Part shown: piece by piece, positions 7,825 through 8,778 of the stretch
How the letters are laid out: each line of letters begins with the position of its first letter
Position numbering within the stretch: position 1 is the first letter of the stretch
Position numbers and translations under genes: made by a program
NCBI GenBank assembly: GCA_003551745.1
Contig: PUNI01000611.1
Coordinates: forward strand, 1 to 8,778
Direction of reading: 5' to 3'
Length of the DNA stretch: 8,778 bases
DNA from: Paracoccaceae bacterium
GTDB lineage: Bacteria; Pseudomonadota; Alphaproteobacteria; Rhodobacterales; Rhodobacteraceae
The notes under the pieces: model-generated
Database searches by the model: none
What the model was told of the DNA's origin: nothing
What the model saw: only the letters and a program-made list of their open reading frames with translations

Positions 7825-8129
7825 CCGCGCCGGTCCGCGGCAGGCGGGAAACCGGTGGCGCGCGGCGCAACCCTGGGTCGAAACCCGGCGCCGCCCTGGC
7901 GCCTGCCACAACCGGACGATGTGGTCGATGGCGCATTGTTGCCGCGCCGGAAACCTTCACGGATGGTTAATCATGCCGGTCGCATCGTTGCCCGCAGGGC
8001 CGCGCGCCGGCCATCGACCCGGGATTGTCGCCGCGCGGTGGCCGGTCTCGCGGGGGCAGCCCGAATCATGCCCACCGCGCGTCGCGGACTCGCCGCGATC
8101 GAGGGGCGTCGCGGCCTTGGGCTGGACAC

Positions 8130-8151
8130 ACTGTCAGGAATGGTTGACAGT
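8130..8151. promoter_or_regulatory. PpsR/CrtJ-type operator, TGT-N12-ACA
   Basis: A perfect 7-bp inverted repeat, ACTGTCA-N8-TGACAGT, contains TGT (8132-8134), exactly 12 bases, then ACA (8147-8149). This is the established consensus for PpsR/CrtJ, the aerobic repressor of bacteriochlorophyll and carotenoid genes in purple bacteria. It ends 30 bp before the ATG of a BciB-like gene, the kind of target this repressor controls. The embedded TTGACA (8144-8149) is unlikely to be a -35, because a -10 17 bp downstream would overlap the ribosome site at 8170-8173. The operator therefore more likely covers the -10 or start region of a promoter just upstream. Confidence 0.7.
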
Positions 8152-8181
8152 TTGGCATCCGACGCCGACGGAGACTTCGCC

Positions 8182-8736
8182 ATGCCGCTCGACCCCGCCC
8201 CCGGCCTCACCGCGCCCCGCCTCGGCGGCGCTGCCCGCGAGGGGCTCTGCACCGATTGCGGGGTCTCGCGGATGGGCGACGGCAAGGCCTGCGGCCGGGC
8301 CTGCCAGTTCATCCGCCCAGACTATCCGGCGCTGGAGCGGGCCGCCCACGGCCGCACCGCCGATCCCACCCGCGGCGAGGAAGGCTTCTTCGGCCCCTAT
8401 CTCGCCATGCAGCGCGCCCGCCTGGCCCCGGCCGCCGAGGGCGCACAGTGGACCGGCATCACCACCGCGCTCGCCGCGCGCTTGCTGGAGACCGGCGCCG
8501 TGGACGCGGTGCTGACCGTCGCGCCCGACCCCGAGGACCGCTGGAAGCCGATGCCGGTGATCGTCACCGACCCGGAGGCGCTGGCGCAGTGCCGGGGCAT
8601 GCGGATGGGCTACGCGCCGGTCGTGGCGCTGGCCGAGCCCGCCCGCGCCGCCGGCCATCGGCGCATCGCCATGGTCGGCATCCCCTGCCAGGTCTATGCC
8701 CTGCGCGCGCTGCCGGACACCGGCGCATCGCCATGA
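8182..8736 (+). CDS. bciB: BciB-like 8-vinyl reductase (FrhB family), frameshifted at the window end
   Basis: ATG 8182 with GGAG at 8170-8173. The frame gives 184 aa and stops at TGA 8734-8736. BciB, of the coenzyme F420 hydrogenase/dehydrogenase beta-subunit family, reduces the C8 vinyl group of (proto)chlorophyllide intermediates with reduced ferredoxin, using [4Fe-4S] clusters and FAD. It is usually about 400 aa. Visible here: Cys23 and Cys26 (LCTDCG), Cys37 and Cys41 (ACGRAC) as cluster ligands, then AAHGR, EGAQWTGITTALA, DPEDRWKPMPVIV, CRGMRMGYAP and VGIPCQVYALRAL, all typical of BciB. The last 8 residues before the stop (from PDTG) arise from a frame change caused by a partial repeat. 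The proper frame resumes at 8703 and runs open off the window end. Family-level assignment is solid. The BciB role rests on motif recall plus the upstream PpsR-type site. Confidence 0.78.
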   Translation: MPLDPAPGLTAPRLGGAAREGLCTDCGVSRMGDGKACGRACQFIRPDYPALERAAHGRTADPTRGEEGFFGPYLAMQRARLAPAAEGAQWTGITTALAARLLETGAVDAVLTVAPDPEDRWKPMPVIVTDPEALAQCRGMRMGYAPVVALAEPARAAGHRRIAMVGIPCQVYALRALPDTGASP

Positions 8737-8774
8737 TCGGCATTCCCTGCCAGGTCTATGCGCTGCGCGCGCTG
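8641..8774 (+). repeat. Out-of-frame, diverged tandem copy of a 72-nt bciB segment
   Basis: Segment 8641-8712 and segment 8703-8774 are 65/72 identical at an offset of 62 bp. They share ten bases (GCGCGCGCTG, 8703-8712) at the junction. Both translate to the same 24-residue stretch, containing RRIAM, GIPCQVYALRAL and a preceding ARAAGH, apart from one Val/Ile difference. The other six substitutions are synonymous. Because 62 is not a multiple of three, the first frame meets a stop at 8734-8736 while the second copy stays open in its own frame to the window end. Confidence 0.9.
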
Positions 8775-8778
8775 GAGG

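Larger units (their letters stand above)
7670..8181. other. 512-bp divergent intergenic region (Hint gene / bciB-like gene)
   Basis: The flanking genes are transcribed away from each other, so both promoters must lie here. Long frames cross the region but show no recognisable protein and look like G+C-rich noise. Seen within it: paired 14-bp dyads (7786-7799 and 7811-7824); a CTGGGT-CGAA-ACCCGG hairpin (7873-7888, one T-G wobble pair); GGCGCC-N5-GGCGCC (7887-7903); a loose direct repeat GCATYGTTGCC (7933-7943 and 7982-7992); and the PpsR/CrtJ-type operator (8130-8151). No tRNA, rRNA or transposase sequence was recognised. Confidence 0.6.

Noticed and set aside
7873..7888. tRNA T-arm-like sequence (GGGT-CGAA-ACCC)
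   Set aside because: The loop has four bases instead of seven. No acceptor, D or anticodon arm can be found around it. It is just a small hairpin.
7887..7903. GGCGCC-N5-GGCGCC hairpin as an intrinsic terminator
   Set aside because: No T-run follows on either strand, and it sits between divergent genes where no transcript needs to end.
7670..7960. N-terminal extension of the Hint gene to 325 residues
   Set aside because: The extra 97 residues are low-complexity Arg/Pro/Ala and would cover the A+T-rich dyad region. GGAGAG directly before 7669 supports the shorter protein.
8144..8149. TTGACA as a -35 hexamer for the bciB-like gene
   Set aside because: A correctly spaced -10 would overlap the ribosome-binding site and has no resemblance to TATAAT. 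The hexamer is part of the TGT-N12-ACA palindrome.
7804..8181. N-terminal extension of the bciB-like frame by 126 codons
   Set aside because: It has no similarity to BciB and covers the operator. A good ribosome site and ATG sit at 8170-8184, giving the expected N-terminus just before the cysteine motif.

Overview
The window is very GC-rich, densely packed DNA. Protein motifs and gene order suggest an alphaproteobacterium, most likely Rhodobacteraceae or a close relative. Support comes from a Fur/Mur-type regulator without the CxxC pair, an alphaproteobacterial-type enolase, a RamA-like ASKHA protein, a hemP-bfd-bfr iron block and a stand-alone Hint_2 protein. The last gene resembles BciB, the ferredoxin-dependent 8-vinyl reductase of (bacterio)chlorophyll synthesis. 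It is preceded by a textbook PpsR/CrtJ operator (TGT-N12-ACA), which suggests an anoxygenic phototroph, either facultative or aerobic.

Layout, left to right. (1) 2-2152, plus strand: the 3' part of a Fur-family regulator, joined by an ATGA stop/start overlap to a complete enolase (eno), which is followed one base later by a DUF985 cupin. (2) 2188-2604: a single-domain universal stress protein. (3) 2678-4705: a 675-aa [2Fe-2S] plus ASKHA/DUF4445 protein, the type that reductively reactivates corrinoid methyltransferases. (4) 4706-4846: a dyad-rich promoter region. (5) 4847-6476: an apparent iron operon made of an unrecognised 40-aa ORF, hemP, bfd, bfr and a MobA/MocA-type nucleotidyltransferase. 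The junctions are ATGA, 8 bp, a 35-bp overlap and CTGA. (6) 6469-7669, minus strand: a Hint-domain protein followed by a four-helix membrane protein that converges on the nucleotidyltransferase. (7) 7670-8181: a divergent intergenic region with dyads and the PpsR site. (8) 8182 to the end: bciB-like coding sequence.

The iron block holds a coherent set: a heme-uptake accessory protein (HemP), an iron store (Bfr) and the ferredoxin that releases iron from the store (Bfd). They sit behind a promoter region with several inverted repeats, as expected for iron-responsive control. A Fur-family regulator lies at the left end of the window.

The most striking sequence-level feature is at the right end. 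A 72-nt stretch of the bciB-like gene (8641-8712) recurs 62 nt downstream (8703-8774), out of frame. It has 7 substitutions, 6 of them synonymous and one Val to Ile. That pattern means the second copy evolved as part of an intact gene. The junction is therefore either a recombination between two homologues or a chimeric join of strain variants at a contig end. The bciB truncation should not be taken at face value.

I did not find a clearly new multi-gene system. The best candidates for something undescribed are the 40-aa ORF coupled to hemP, which contains an 18-bp perfect palindrome, and the Hint plus four-helix membrane protein pair.
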